Origin: Bacteroidota bacterium
Lineage (GTDB): Bacteria; Bacteroidota; Bacteroidia; Chitinophagales; Chitinophagaceae
Assembly: GCA_023386235.1 (NCBI GenBank)
Contig: JAEWKC010000007.1
Coordinates: 1-64,000 of the forward strand
Direction: 5' to 3'
DNA length: 64,000 bases
How positions within the stretch are numbered: the first letter of the stretch is position 1; each line of letters opens with the position of its first letter. Both the position numbers and the translations under genes were made by a program. Below the pieces are notes generated by a model. It saw only the letters and a program-made list of their open reading frames with translations, was not told where the DNA came from and did not search any database. Positions 1 through 9,359 of the stretch are shown piece by piece.

Positions 1-578
1 CCCAACCCGGCACCTTCCAGTTCCATGCGGGGAAATCCCCAGTTGCCAAATATTAGCAGCCAGTTTAAAAACACATTTAACGGTAAAGCCAGAAACGAAA
101 GTAGCATGGCCGTCTTTGTTTTCTCAAGCCCGTCGGCAAATTGTTTTAGGCCCATGAAAAGCAAAGAAGGGATTACAGAAATACCCATGATACGCCAAAA
201 AGGAACTGCCAAATGCGCTACTTCTTCATCCTGGTTTAAATTAAAAAGAATGTCTTTGCTCAATTCTAATCCCATGGAAATAAGCACAGCCGATATCAGG
301 CAAAGCCAAAAACCATTATATAAAAAATGTGAGACCCTTTTGGCATCGTAGCTTCCGTGTGCCTGCGCTACTTTTTGCGATATAGACATGGTAAAACCTA
401 TGCCTATTACAAACGGAATATTCATTACACTATTTACCAGGGCCGATGCTGCCAGCAATTTATAATTTATGGAACCCACCATTGCCGAATCTATAAGGCC
501 CAAAGATATTTGGGTAATCTCCCCAAATATGATAGGTATTGACAACTTCCAGGTTTTTGCAGCTTCTTTCTTTAACAT
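1..578 (-). CDS. MATE family efflux transporter, 3' part cut by window edge
   Basis: The reverse strand is open from an ATG at 578 to the window edge, giving the first 192 residues. The protein begins MLKKEAAKTWKLSIPIIFGE and continues through ITQISLGLIDSAMVGS, the first-helix pattern of MATE (NorM/DinF-like) cation-coupled multidrug exporters. Several hydrophobic helices follow, for example ALVNSVMNIPFVIGIGFTMS. By family this is an inner-membrane exporter using a sodium or proton gradient. The substrate cannot be told from sequence. A TACTTTTG promoter element lies 7 nt upstream of the ATG. The gene is divergent from the secreted protein at 701. The C-terminal half is outside the window. 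Confidence 0.88.
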   Translation of the reverse strand, partial: MLKKEAAKTWKLSIPIIFGEITQISLGLIDSAMVGSINYKLLAASALVNSVMNIPFVIGIGFTMSISQKVAQAHGSYDAKRVSHFLYNGFWLCLISAVLISMGLELSKDILFNLNQDEEVAHLAVPFWRIMGISVIPSLLFMGLKQFADGLEKTKTAMLLSFLALPLNVFLNWLLIFGNWGFPRMELEGAGL

Positions 579-585
579 TGCGGCG

Positions 586-593
586 CAAAAGTA
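586..593 (-). promoter_or_regulatory. Bacteroidota -7 element for the MATE gene
   Basis: The reverse strand reads TACTTTTG, matching the Bacteroidota -7 consensus TAnnTTTG. It ends only 7 nt before the ATG at 578, so the leader would be very short or absent. No convincing -33 TTTG was found. Confidence 0.45.
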
Positions 594-700
594 GCAAAAT
601 TATCCCGCTATTTCTAAACCCGTCAATCCAAAAAAATACCCAAAAAACGGTAGAATACAATTTGAAAATTATCACTACTTTTATAATAAAATAAAACAAT

Positions 701-1204
701 ATGAAGTCTATACTTATTTTTACAATTTTATGCCTGCCATTGTATTTGTCTGCGCAGGATAATAATCAAATCTCTACTATGAGAATAGGGCCTTACAGGT
801 TACAGATGAAAGGCAAAGAAACAGAGAAGCTGGCCAGAAAGAAAATGATTGAATACACCGATTACAAAAAATACAATGCTGTAATGCACAATGGTAATGA
901 AATAAGAATAAATGTAAGCGATGATGGCGAAGGAGACACTTATGTTATTCAATTAGCCACCGTTAGTCCGGCATTTAAAACCTTTAGCGGCATTGGTGTA
1001 GGCAACACCAGAAAAGAGCTCTTTGACACCTATATACACTACCCTAACTTTTTTGTTTATGAGTCTTATGATGAAAACGGCAACATTGTTTTAGGAGAAA
1101 GTTATTTTAACCTGGAAGACAGAGAAAGTGCAACCATTCTCAGTTTCAGGCTTAAAGACAATGTAATTGTTGAAGTGCTGATAAGTTATAATTTAGGCTG
1201 TTAA
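701..1204 (+). CDS. hypothetical secreted protein
   Basis: A 167-residue protein with a clear N-terminal signal peptide (MKSILIFTILCLPLYLSAQ, cleavage expected after SAQ). I do not recognise a family in the mature part. It is polar, with a GIGVGNTRKELFDTY segment recalling small periplasmic proteins that track a per-residue property, and it ends in a single Cys. It is transcribed divergently from the MATE gene and convergently with the DPP-IV gene (12 nt between stops), so it is probably monocistronic. A TACTTTTA element at 676-683 is a weak promoter candidate. Confidence 0.7.
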   Translation: MKSILIFTILCLPLYLSAQDNNQISTMRIGPYRLQMKGKETEKLARKKMIEYTDYKKYNAVMHNGNEIRINVSDDGEGDTYVIQLATVSPAFKTFSGIGVGNTRKELFDTYIHYPNFFVYESYDENGNIVLGESYFNLEDRESATILSFRLKDNVIVEVLISYNLGC

Positions 1205-1215
1205 CATTCTATAAT

Positions 1216-3375
1216 TTACTTTAGATGATCAATAAAATATTGCGCAATTTTTTTGTTGAGGTTTATCCGGTCTCTGCCTGAAACGTTGTGTTCATGCGTT
1301 GGATAAACGGCATAGTCAACCAATACATTGGCGTCTGTGGCCGCTTTTAAAAACGAAAGGCTATGCTGCATCACCACCACCGGATCCATATCGCCGTGAA
1401 TCATCAACAATCTGCCTTTCAGATTTTTAGCTTTGCTTTGTAAGCTTGTAAGAGCGTAGCCTTCAGGGTTTTCATGTGGGGTATCCATATATCTTTCTCC
1501 GTACATTACCTCATAATATTTCCAGTCGATAACCGGTCCGCCTGCTGTTCCTGCTTTAAATATATTGGGAAAATGGGTCATCAGAGATGTAGCCATAAAG
1601 CCGCCATAGCTCCAGCCGCTTACACCAATTTTAGAAGTATCTACATAAGGCAGTGATGCAAGAAATTCAACACCTTTTATTTGATCCTTCATTTCTTCCT
1701 GCCCGTTTTGTCTGTGTATTATACTTTCAAAAGCAAAACCTCTGTGCGCCGAGCCTCTATTATCGAGTGTAAAAACAATAAAGCCGTTTTGCGCCAGGTA
1801 GTAGTCAAATAATCCTGTACCTCCCAGCCAGCTGTTGGTAACCAACTGCGCGTGAGGCCCGCCATATACATACACCACTACCGGATATTTTTTTGAGGCG
1901 TCAAAATTAACAGGTTTAATCATCCTATAATACAGATCGGTTGCGCCATCGGCTGCCTTTATCGTACCGATATTCATTTCGCCCAAAGCATAATTTTGTT
2001 GCTGAATGGGATCTTTAGCGGCCAATAACGTTTTAATCTTTTTCCCTGTATTATCCGCCAGATCTATGTTTCGGGCAGTTGTAGTGTTTGAATAATTAGT
2101 TGCAAACAGTTTTTTATCAGGACTTAAAGATATGTTATGTGTTCCTTTTTCTTTGGTAAGCTTTGTATCTTTTCCTGATTTTAAATTGTACTTGTATAAA
2201 TGTCTTTCTATCGGACTTTCTTTAGTAGACATTACGTAAAAATTTTCTTCTTTTTCATCAAATCCTATAAAATTGGTAATTATAAAATTTCCTTTGGTTA
2301 ATTGTTTTAATAACTTGCCTGATGTATTGTATAAGTAAGCATGCATATAGCCGTCTCTTTCACTAAGCCATACAAACCGGTCGGGCTTTGTTTTCAGGAA
2401 TAGCATATCGGTTTCGGGTTCTACCCATTTGTCGTTCTTCTCTTCAAATAAAGTAGCTATAAATGCACCGGTAGAAGCGTCATATTTATTTAGTTGCATA
2501 TGATTTTGTCCACGGTTCAGTTCGGCTATATACACGTATTTATCCGAAGGATCCCAGCCTATTCTAGTGAGATAATCATTTTTATGTCCTTTGGGTTGAA
2601 TGAAAATTAATTTGCCACTTACAAGATCATAAATCCCCAAGCTTACTTCTTCGCTCGTTTCGCCTGCCATGGGATATTTAATGTTTTTAACCGTGGCAAT
2701 TCTTTGAGTAATATCTACTAAAGGATAATCGGCCACCATTCTTTCATCTTTCCGGTAAAATGCCAAATACCTGCCCGAGTGAGACCAAAAGATCCCTTTA
2801 TCAATACCAAATTCCTGACGATGTACATAATTGCTGCCGTTTACAATGCCTTTGTCGGTATCGGCTGTTATCTGCACTGTTTTACCGGAATTGGTTTTAA
2901 TGAAAACATTATTGTCAATGGTATAGGCTATGTCTTTTGTAGAAGGATGAACGGCAATGTTGGCGGCGCTTTTCTCATAGTCTTGTTGATAGGTCACAGA
3001 CTTTTTATCTACATCAAACATCGTAACATGGTTGCCTGAATTAATTTTTAATAAAGAAGAAGATGCCCAACTATAGTTGTATAAAGCATTCAATGCCGCA
3101 ACATTCTTATTCTTGAATGCCTGATTAAGTTCTGCCAGATTTAAAATGGTTTTTTCTGCACCGGTTGCAATATTGTGCTGTATCAACTCTGTATAATTTT
3201 TTACATAGGTGATATGATTATTGTCCTGCCATTGAAGTGCCGTTTTGTCTTCGGGATAAAACTGTCTGCCTCTGCCCAATGTAGCCTCTTCTATGGTTAA
3301 TTGTTTTTGCTGTGCAAAACTTACTGTGGCCAATGCCATTACAAAAAGCAGGATAAAAAACTTTTTATAGATCAT
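1216..3375 (-). CDS. S9B dipeptidyl peptidase IV
   Basis: A 719-residue protein with a signal peptide (ending VSFAQ). An N-terminal eight-bladed beta-propeller (DPPIV_N, about 90-450) is followed by a C-terminal alpha/beta-hydrolase domain (about 500-719). The nucleophile is Ser589 in GWSYGGFM, the acid lies in HGDMDP (Asp at 662-664) and the His in THEHN (about 696). The ETD/VEPETDM region and the propeller motif RQEFGIDKGIFWSHSGRYLA fit DPP-IV. The family removes X-Pro or X-Ala dipeptides from peptide N-termini in the periplasm. The gene lies 7 nt behind the GNAT acetyltransferase gene, so the two are probably one transcript. Confidence 0.93.
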   Translation of the reverse strand: MIYKKFFILLFVMALATVSFAQQKQLTIEEATLGRGRQFYPEDKTALQWQDNNHITYVKNYTELIQHNIATGAEKTILNLAELNQAFKNKNVAALNALYNYSWASSSLLKINSGNHVTMFDVDKKSVTYQQDYEKSAANIAVHPSTKDIAYTIDNNVFIKTNSGKTVQITADTDKGIVNGSNYVHRQEFGIDKGIFWSHSGRYLAFYRKDERMVADYPLVDITQRIATVKNIKYPMAGETSEEVSLGIYDLVSGKLIFIQPKGHKNDYLTRIGWDPSDKYVYIAELNRGQNHMQLNKYDASTGAFIATLFEEKNDKWVEPETDMLFLKTKPDRFVWLSERDGYMHAYLYNTSGKLLKQLTKGNFIITNFIGFDEKEENFYVMSTKESPIERHLYKYNLKSGKDTKLTKEKGTHNISLSPDKKLFATNYSNTTTARNIDLADNTGKKIKTLLAAKDPIQQQNYALGEMNIGTIKAADGATDLYYRMIKPVNFDASKKYPVVVYVYGGPHAQLVTNSWLGGTGLFDYYLAQNGFIVFTLDNRGSAHRGFAFESIIHRQNGQEEMKDQIKGVEFLASLPYVDTSKIGVSGWSYGGFMATSLMTHFPNIFKAGTAGGPVIDWKYYEVMYGERYMDTPHENPEGYALTSLQSKAKNLKGRLLMIHGDMDPVVVMQHSLSFLKAATDANVLVDYAVYPTHEHNVSGRDRINLNKKIAQYFIDHLK

Positions 3376-3382
3376 GTTTATT

Positions 3383-3829
3383 TTATTTTAAAATCATTTT
3401 TACGTGGGGTATGTCATCTTCCAAATACGGTTCTCCCGATGTTTCAAATCCGAATTGTGTATAGAATCCTACGGCATACACCTGCGCGCTGATTTTTATG
3501 CGCTGCTTGCCAAATAGGCGATAGCACTCGTCAATGGCTTTGTTCATCAGTATTTTACCTATGCCTTTATTTCTGTGTGAGGAAGCATTTACAATTCTGC
3601 CGATGGATATTTCTGCATAAGATATATTCTGAGGTATCAGTCTGGCATAGGCAATCAACTTGGTTGCTTCATACATTAATAAATGATGAGAGCAAAAATC
3701 TTTATCATCCAGATCCTGATAAGCACAATTTTGTTCTACTATAAAAACCTCACTTCGCAATTGCAATAAACGATACAGTTGTGCTGTATTGAGTTGATTG
3801 AAACTAAAACATTGAAAATGAAAATTCAT
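3383..3829 (-). CDS. GNAT N-acetyltransferase, ElaA-like
   Basis: A 148-residue GNAT-fold protein. The N-terminal pattern LYRLLQLRSEVFIVEQNCAY is characteristic of ElaA-type GNATs. The acetyl-CoA binding loop is visible as RNKGIGKILM (Q/RxxGxG/A motif, about residues 92-101). The acceptor substrate is not known for this family. The start codon lies 4 nt after a TAAATTTG promoter element. It shares a divergent intergenic region with the sodium symporter and is followed after 7 nt by the DPP-IV gene. Confidence 0.87.
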   Translation of the reverse strand: MNFHFQCFSFNQLNTAQLYRLLQLRSEVFIVEQNCAYQDLDDKDFCSHHLLMYEATKLIAYARLIPQNISYAEISIGRIVNASSHRNKGIGKILMNKAIDECYRLFGKQRIKISAQVYAVGFYTQFGFETSGEPYLEDDIPHVKMILK

Positions 3830-3833
3830 CGAA

Positions 3834-3841
3834 CAAATTTA
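3834..3841 (-). promoter_or_regulatory. -7 element for GNAT/DPP-IV unit
   Basis: The reverse strand reads TAAATTTG (TAnnTTTG consensus), 4 nt before the ATG at 3829. That would make the transcript leaderless or nearly so. Confidence 0.45.
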
Positions 3842-3891
3842 ATTTCTAAAAAATCAATTGCCAAAATAAGTTAACTTATCAATTGTTTTCT

Positions 3892-3899
3892 TATGTTTG
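3892..3899 (+). promoter_or_regulatory. -7 element for sodium symporter
   Basis: TATGTTTG fits TAnnTTTG and lies 21 nt before the ATG at 3921. It faces away from the GNAT promoter in the same 91-bp divergent spacer. Confidence 0.45.
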
Positions 3900-3920
3900 C
3901 AAGCATAAAATTTTTATAAA

Positions 3921-5444
3921 ATGACACCTTGGTTATTACTTCTCATTATTTTCATTTATTTCGCTCTGCTTTTATATGTAGCCTGGAGAACAGGTAAAGG
4001 TAGCGATAATGATAGTTTTTTTATTGGTAACCGCAGTAGCAACTGGATGTTGGTAGCCTTTGGTATGATCGGTACATCCTTGAGTGGTGTTACTTTTGTG
4101 AGTGTACCGGGTGCTGTAGGCAAAACGCCTAACCCTGATCAGTTTCATTATTTGCAGATAGCCATTGGATATTTGATAGGATATTTCGTCATTGCATATG
4201 TACTGTTGCCCTTGTATTACCGGTTAAAGCTTACCTCTATTTACGGGTATCTGCAACACAGGTTTGGGCAGACCTCTTATAAAACTGGCGCGTCTATCTT
4301 TATCGTTTCGCGCTTGGTAGGCTCTACAGCCAGACTATATCTGGTGGTAAATATTTTGCAGATTGTAATTCTGGACAGATTAGGCATTCCTTTCTGGGTT
4401 ACTACTTTATTAATTCTTACCATGATTATCCTCTACACATACGAAGGCGGTGTAAAAACCATTGTGTGGACCGATACTCTGCAAACAACTGCTATGCTTG
4501 CGGGCCTGATTATTTGTACCGTATACATCCTGAACCATCTTGACTTGGGATTTGCCGAGAGCATAAACAATATGCGTTCAAAAGGCCTTACAGAGGTATT
4601 TGCAACCAATCCTAAAGACAGCACTTTCTTTGTAAAACAAATATTGGCCGGGGCTTTTCTTACCATAACAATGACCGGTATAGACCAGGAAATGATGCAA
4701 AAAAGTATATCTGTAACCAAATTGAAAGACTCACAAAAAAATATGGTTACGCTTGGCTTTATCTTATTGGGTGTATTGGCATTGTTCTTATACTTAGGCG
4801 GACTCCTGTATTTATTTGGCGATTCCCAGCATGTAAATGCTACGGGCGATATGCTGTTCCCTACAATTGCCGTAGATCACATGCCGCCGTTTATAAGCAT
4901 CATTTTCATCATCGCGCTAATTTCCGCGTTATTCCCCAGTGCAGACGGCGCCATGACCGCCCTCACCTCTTCACTGTCAATTGATATTTTTGGATTGAAA
5001 AAAAGAGATGATTTAAATGACAAACAAAAAGAAAAATTCAGAAAAAGAGTACACCTGGTGGTAGCGCTATCATTTTTAATAATGGTAATGATATTTAAAT
5101 GGATTGATAACAAAAGTATGATAGGCCTGATACTGAAACTGGCAGGCTATACTTACGGGCCTTTGTTGGGCATGTTCGCCTTCGGGATATTTACCAAGCG
5201 CCAGGTAAAAGACAACGTAGTACCCATTATATGTTTAATTGCTCCCTTGCTTACTTTTATAATAGATTATTTTCAAGGTGACATATTTGGTGATTTTCAG
5301 ATTGGACTGGAAATAATCATCATTAACGGATTACTGGCATTTATTGGCTTCTGGCTTATCTCCCGCCCTACCAGCAAGGAAGAATTTGAAGCGAGAAAAA
5401 AAGAAATTCAGGCCGAAGTAGATAAAGAACATGGAACTCGTTAA
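3921..5444 (+). CDS. sodium:solute symporter (SSS family)
   Basis: A 507-residue polytopic membrane protein with about 13 hydrophobic helices. It has family features of the SSS/SLC5 fold: FFIGNRSSNWMLVAFGMIGTSLSG near residues 32-55 (first sodium-site helix), YRLKLTSIYGYLQHRFG, and YTYEGGVKTIVWTDTLQ around 173-189. The family couples sodium entry to uptake of sugars, amino acids, vitamins or organic acids. The substrate is not evident here. The last 14 nt overlap the O-methyltransferase gene, which indicates a translationally coupled pair. Confidence 0.92.
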   Translation: MTPWLLLLIIFIYFALLLYVAWRTGKGSDNDSFFIGNRSSNWMLVAFGMIGTSLSGVTFVSVPGAVGKTPNPDQFHYLQIAIGYLIGYFVIAYVLLPLYYRLKLTSIYGYLQHRFGQTSYKTGASIFIVSRLVGSTARLYLVVNILQIVILDRLGIPFWVTTLLILTMIILYTYEGGVKTIVWTDTLQTTAMLAGLIICTVYILNHLDLGFAESINNMRSKGLTEVFATNPKDSTFFVKQILAGAFLTITMTGIDQEMMQKSISVTKLKDSQKNMVTLGFILLGVLALFLYLGGLLYLFGDSQHVNATGDMLFPTIAVDHMPPFISIIFIIALISALFPSADGAMTALTSSLSIDIFGLKKRDDLNDKQKEKFRKRVHLVVALSFLIMVMIFKWIDNKSMIGLILKLAGYTYGPLLGMFAFGIFTKRQVKDNVVPIICLIAPLLTFIIDYFQGDIFGDFQIGLEIIIINGLLAFIGFWLISRPTSKEEFEARKKEIQAEVDKEHGTR

Positions 5445-6072
5445 TCCCTTAGCCGAGAAATACGCCGCCCGTTTTACTTCACCGGAAGACGAACTGTTGG
5501 CAAAGATCAATTTGGAAACACAGCAGCAGCACTCGCATGCGCACATGCTCAGCGGGCATGTACAGGGGCGCGTATTATCTTTTATCAGCCACATAAAACA
5601 GCCGGAATATATATTAGACATTGGTACTTTTACCGGGTACTCCGCCCTTTGTTTAGCCGAAGGTTTGGTGGAACATGGCGAATTGCATACAATAGAATTA
5701 CGTGCCGAAGACGCTGAAACCGCCCGGCGTTATTTCAACCAATCGCTATTAAAAAACAAGATAAATGTGCATAACGGCGACGCGCTGAAAATTATATCCA
5801 CATTGCATTATAAATGGGATATCGTTTTTATTGATGCTGATAAAATTAATTATATTGCATACTTTAAAATGGTATTTGACCGTTTAAACCAAGGCGGCAT
5901 CATCATTGCAGACAATGTACTTTTTCACGGAGATGTTTTGCATGAAGAAATAAAAGGCAAAAATGCCAAAGCGATTGACGAGTTTAATAAATTTATTTCC
6001 ACGTATGAGAATTGTGAACAAGTGGTGCTGACGGTTAGAGACGGTTTAATGCTGATACGAAAGAAACAATAA
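5431..6072 (+). CDS. class I SAM-dependent O-methyltransferase
   Basis: A 213-residue protein of the COMT/CCoAOMT-like family (Methyltransf_3). The SAM-binding motif I is DIGTFTGYSALCLAEGL (about 61-77). The metal-binding acidic region FIDADKINY (about 134-142) and the following IIIADNVLFHGDVL are typical of bacterial O-methyltransferases using a divalent metal. The substrate is unknown. It begins inside the 3' end of the symporter gene (14-nt overlap), so the two are co-translated. Confidence 0.9.
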   Translation: MELVNPLAEKYAARFTSPEDELLAKINLETQQQHSHAHMLSGHVQGRVLSFISHIKQPEYILDIGTFTGYSALCLAEGLVEHGELHTIELRAEDAETARRYFNQSLLKNKINVHNGDALKIISTLHYKWDIVFIDADKINYIAYFKMVFDRLNQGGIIIADNVLFHGDVLHEEIKGKNAKAIDEFNKFISTYENCEQVVLTVRDGLMLIRKKQ

Positions 6073-6129
6073 ATTTCAACAGCTATATAATATATAATTT
6101 ACATTCACGTAAAAGTAAAAAATAAACAA

Positions 6130-7188
6130 ATGAAATTCAGACATTCATTCCTACTTATCTTTTTATTTTTATCTATCCAAAATTTTGCACAAAGCAATAA
6201 GCTTAACTCCGCTACTCTTGAGTATATTGAACAATATAAAGAGTTGGCCATGATAGAGATGGCACGCACTGGTGTGCCTGCCTGCATCACGCTTGCACAG
6301 GGCATACTGGAATCGGCATCAGGAAAAAGCGATCTGGCTGCCCGGTCTAACAATCATTTTGGTATAAAATGCAAAACAGATTGGACAGGCGGAAAAACTT
6401 ACCACGACGATGATGCAAAAGGAGAATGTTTTAGAGTATATACTTCCGTGGAAGAGTCTTTTATAGATCATTCAGACTTTTTGAAAAACAGGCCATTTTA
6501 TAAAGATCTTTTCCTTTTGCAAATGAATGACTACAAAGGTTGGGCTTACGGACTTAAAAAAGCGGGATATGCTACCAATAAAAACTACCCGCAATTATTG
6601 ATCAACCTGATTGAGCGATATGATCTGGCCAGATATTCTTCTGAAACCATCGCCAATATTGACATGTATCGCTATCTTGCCATGAACAGAAGCATGACCA
6701 AGCAAGATTATCATGCGGCAGTAGCCAAAAATGTAAAACAGGAAATTAAAGAAATAAAAGCCCGAACAGTAAATAAAACTCTGCCACCAAAGCAGGAGCC
6801 GGTGGTGGAAAAACCTACTTATCCCGAAGGCTTTTTTACTATAAACGGCGCTAAAGTTTTTTACGCGCCCGAAGGCTTTTCGCTGCGCAACTTCTGCACT
6901 AACCGAAAACTTCCTTATGCTAAAATCTTGGCATATAACGATATGCAGGATACGGATGTACTGAAGCAGGGCCGGCTTATTTATCTTGAAAAGAGAAAGA
7001 AAAAAGGTAATAAAGCCATATTTAAAACCAGAAAAGGCAATACTTTGCGCGAAATAGCCATGCTGGAAGGCGTGAGATTAGATCAACTGAAAAAGTACAA
7101 CAAGATAAATGCCGACTCTAAAATAGCGGCTAATCAAAATGTATATCTGCAAAAAAAATCTTCTTCTAAAATTATTGTACTAAATTAG
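6130..7188 (+). CDS. secreted glucosaminidase (GH73-type) with LysM
   Basis: A 352-residue exported peptidoglycan hydrolase. The signal peptide ends at about NFAQ. A mannosyl-glycoprotein endo-beta-N-acetylglucosaminidase/FlgJ-like domain spans about 35-165. It includes ITLAQGILESASGKSDLA with the catalytic Glu, and the NNHFGIKCK motif. A C-terminal LysM-like module covers about 298-345 (TRKGNTLREIAMLEGVRLDQ), with a weaker LysM-like region near 235-285. The predicted role is cleavage of glycan strands during growth or separation. hpt follows after 18 nt. Confidence 0.9.
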   Translation: MKFRHSFLLIFLFLSIQNFAQSNKLNSATLEYIEQYKELAMIEMARTGVPACITLAQGILESASGKSDLAARSNNHFGIKCKTDWTGGKTYHDDDAKGECFRVYTSVEESFIDHSDFLKNRPFYKDLFLLQMNDYKGWAYGLKKAGYATNKNYPQLLINLIERYDLARYSSETIANIDMYRYLAMNRSMTKQDYHAAVAKNVKQEIKEIKARTVNKTLPPKQEPVVEKPTYPEGFFTINGAKVFYAPEGFSLRNFCTNRKLPYAKILAYNDMQDTDVLKQGRLIYLEKRKKKGNKAIFKTRKGNTLREIAMLEGVRLDQLKKYNKINADSKIAANQNVYLQKKSSSKIIVLN

Positions 7189-7206
7189 CATCAAAATACA
7201 TTTTTG

Positions 7207-7749
7207 ATGAGCAATAAAATTAAAGTGCACGGCAGAAACTTTGTGCCATACATTACCGATGAAGAAATAAGACAAAAAATAAAAGAAATTGCAGCAAGCA
7301 TCAACAGAGATTACGAAGGCAAAAATCCTTTATTCATTGCCATACTTAACGGCTCCTTTATGTTCGCGGCAGATTTACTTAAAGAAATTAATATAGATGC
7401 GGAAATTAGTTTCATTAAGCTGGCTTCTTACAAGGGTACCAAATCTTCCGGGCAGGTGCTTACAGCGATCGGGCTGGATAATGAGGTACATGATAAAGAC
7501 GTAATAATCATTGAAGACATAGTAGATACGGGCAAAACGCTGCACACTTTTCTACCGCAACTATTGAATCAGAATCCGCGCTCTCTCAAACTGGTAACTA
7601 TGCTGCACAAAAAAGAAGCTACGGAATATGACATTCCTATAGATTATGTGTGCTTTGAAATACCCAATAAATTTGTTGTTGGATATGGATTGGACTACGA
7701 TGGTTTAGGAAGAAACTATAAAGATCTATACCAGTTGGATGAAGAATAA
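7207..7749 (+). CDS. hpt: hypoxanthine phosphoribosyltransferase
   Basis: A 180-residue type I phosphoribosyltransferase. The PRPP-binding signature VIIIEDIVDTGKTL lies near residues 97-110, the flexible loop SYKGTKSSGQV near 76-86, and the purine-specificity end GYGLDYDGLGRN near the C-terminus. These identify a hypoxanthine-type purine salvage enzyme (hypoxanthine plus PRPP to IMP). A TTG at 7204 directly precedes the ATG at 7207. I chose the ATG. Confidence 0.93.
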   Translation: MSNKIKVHGRNFVPYITDEEIRQKIKEIAASINRDYEGKNPLFIAILNGSFMFAADLLKEINIDAEISFIKLASYKGTKSSGQVLTAIGLDNEVHDKDVIIIEDIVDTGKTLHTFLPQLLNQNPRSLKLVTMLHKKEATEYDIPIDYVCFEIPNKFVVGYGLDYDGLGRNYKDLYQLDEE

Positions 7750-7764
7750 AAAAATTTATTCATT

Positions 7765-8712
7765 ATGATTAAATATTTAATTCTGTTCTCTGTCAATTTA
7801 TTTTTACTCATGCAGGCAACTACAGCGCAACAAACCATCCCTCTATACGATGGGAAAATACCGAACAATAAAGAAGGAATAAAAAATACAGAATACACGG
7901 AAACGGACGACGACCGTGTGAAGAGAGTTTTTGAAATATCAGAACCTACACTCACTGTTTATAAACCTAAAATACAAGACAAGCGTGGCATAAGTATTAT
8001 CATTTGTCCAGGTGGCGGATATCATATATTGTCTATAGATAAAGAAGGCAGGGAAATCGCGCACTCGCTCAATGAAATGGGCATTACCGCGTTTGTATTA
8101 AAGTACAGGATTCCATCCAACAACAAAAATGTAGATAAATCTGTCGCTCCGCTGATGGATGCACAAAGAGCTGTGCAGCTGGTAAGAGAGCAGGCAAAAA
8201 GATGGGGAATAGACAAAAATAAAATAGGCATTATGGGTTTTTCTGCCGGCGGACATTTAGCCGCCGCTGCTTCTACGCAATATATAAATGTATTGATCGG
8301 AAATACCCTACAAACCAGTCTCCGACCCGATTTTAGTGTATTGGCTTATCCTGTTATCTCTTTTGATGAAAAGCTTACACACAAAGGTTCCAGGGATAAT
8401 TTACTGCAGGATGCCTCGCTGAAAAACAATAAATTTTATACCAGCACAGAACAAGCTGTTACTTATTTTTCTGCGGAAAAAAATATTACTTCTCAAACAC
8501 CGCCGGCATTTATCTTTCATTCGCAGGACGATAATGTTGTAAATGTTGCAAACAGCCTGCATTATTACCAGCAGCTGATAGAAAACAAAGTACCCGGTAA
8601 TCAACTGATCATCTACCCTTCCGGCGGACATGGCTACGGATTGAACCTGCCAGGTAAAAATGAAAAATGGATAGAAAGATTGAAAAACTGGTTAGACGTT
8701 TTGTATCCATAA
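7765..8712 (+). CDS. secreted alpha/beta hydrolase, carbohydrate esterase-like
   Basis: A 315-residue protein with a signal peptide (ending ATTAQ). The fold markers are the oxyanion motif ICPGGGYHILS (about 76-86), the nucleophile motif GFSAGGHLAAA (about 157-167), an Asp in HSQDDNVV (about 253-260) and a His in GGHGYG (about 287-292). This matches the BD-FAE/xylan-esterase-like group (COG0657) of Bacteroidota. By family the likely substrates are acetylated or feruloylated glycans. The gene is 15 nt downstream of hpt and may share its transcript. Confidence 0.85.
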   Translation: MIKYLILFSVNLFLLMQATTAQQTIPLYDGKIPNNKEGIKNTEYTETDDDRVKRVFEISEPTLTVYKPKIQDKRGISIIICPGGGYHILSIDKEGREIAHSLNEMGITAFVLKYRIPSNNKNVDKSVAPLMDAQRAVQLVREQAKRWGIDKNKIGIMGFSAGGHLAAAASTQYINVLIGNTLQTSLRPDFSVLAYPVISFDEKLTHKGSRDNLLQDASLKNNKFYTSTEQAVTYFSAEKNITSQTPPAFIFHSQDDNVVNVANSLHYYQQLIENKVPGNQLIIYPSGGHGYGLNLPGKNEKWIERLKNWLDVLYP

Positions 8713-8831
8713 ATGCTAAAGAGCTGCATAAAGTTCAAAAGAAAATTGTCTTATATTTTTTAACAGTTTAATTCAACAAATTCTCCTAACTTTAATATTC
8801 AATTTTTTAAACTAAATTAAAACTAAAAATC

Positions 8832-9326
8832 ATGAAATTGACCAAAATGATTCCTGCACTTATCCTCTCAGGAAGCTTAATTCTCGCATTACCTGCATGT
8901 AAATCAAAAGTTGACGACACAGCTGTAAAAGCAAACGTAGAGAATGTATTAACGCAATCTCCCGGTGTTGCATCTGATGTAAAAGACGGTGTGGTTACAC
9001 TCTCCGGTACCGTGGCCAGTGAAGAAGAAAGAGCGGCTGCTGAAAGTGCTGTTGCAGCATTACAGTCTGATAAAAAATCAGGTGTAAAAAGTGTTGTAAA
9101 CAATATTTCGGTAGTAGCGCCCACAGTTACCGTTTCTCCTGACGCTACTTTACAAGAAGGCGTTGCTACGGTAGTAAAAGATTTTCCGGGCGTACAGGCT
9201 ACAGTTGCTAACGGCGTTATCACCGTTACAGGAAGCCTTGAGCAGGCAAGAGTGCAGGCATTAAAACAAGCTTTGGATGCTTTAAGCCCGCAAAGAACCG
9301 ACATGAGCGCTCTTCAGGTAAAATAA
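8832..9326 (+). CDS. BON-domain lipoprotein
   Basis: A 164-residue lipoprotein with lipobox LALPAC (lipidated Cys about 19). It carries two BON (OsmY/nodulation) domains. The first is about 28-95 (ANVENVLTQSPGVASDVKDG, VTLSGTVASEEER) and the second about 96-164 (GVQATVANGVITVTGSLEQA). BON domains bind phospholipid or attach to the envelope, and OsmY-like proteins are linked to osmotic and envelope stress. It lies directly upstream of a second BON protein (33 nt) and the pair is closed by a terminator at 9802. Confidence 0.88.
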   Translation: MKLTKMIPALILSGSLILALPACKSKVDDTAVKANVENVLTQSPGVASDVKDGVVTLSGTVASEEERAAAESAVAALQSDKKSGVKSVVNNISVVAPTVTVSPDATLQEGVATVVKDFPGVQATVANGVITVTGSLEQARVQALKQALDALSPQRTDMSALQVK

Positions 9327-9359
9327 TTTAATTTATACATCAACTAAAAACAATTTAAA

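Noticed and set aside
8807..9304. 165-codon open frame on the reverse strand over the BON lipoprotein
   Set aside because: It mirrors the codon bias of the forward gene, is Thr/Ala/Cys-rich low complexity, and has no family features. The forward frame has a lipobox and two BON domains.
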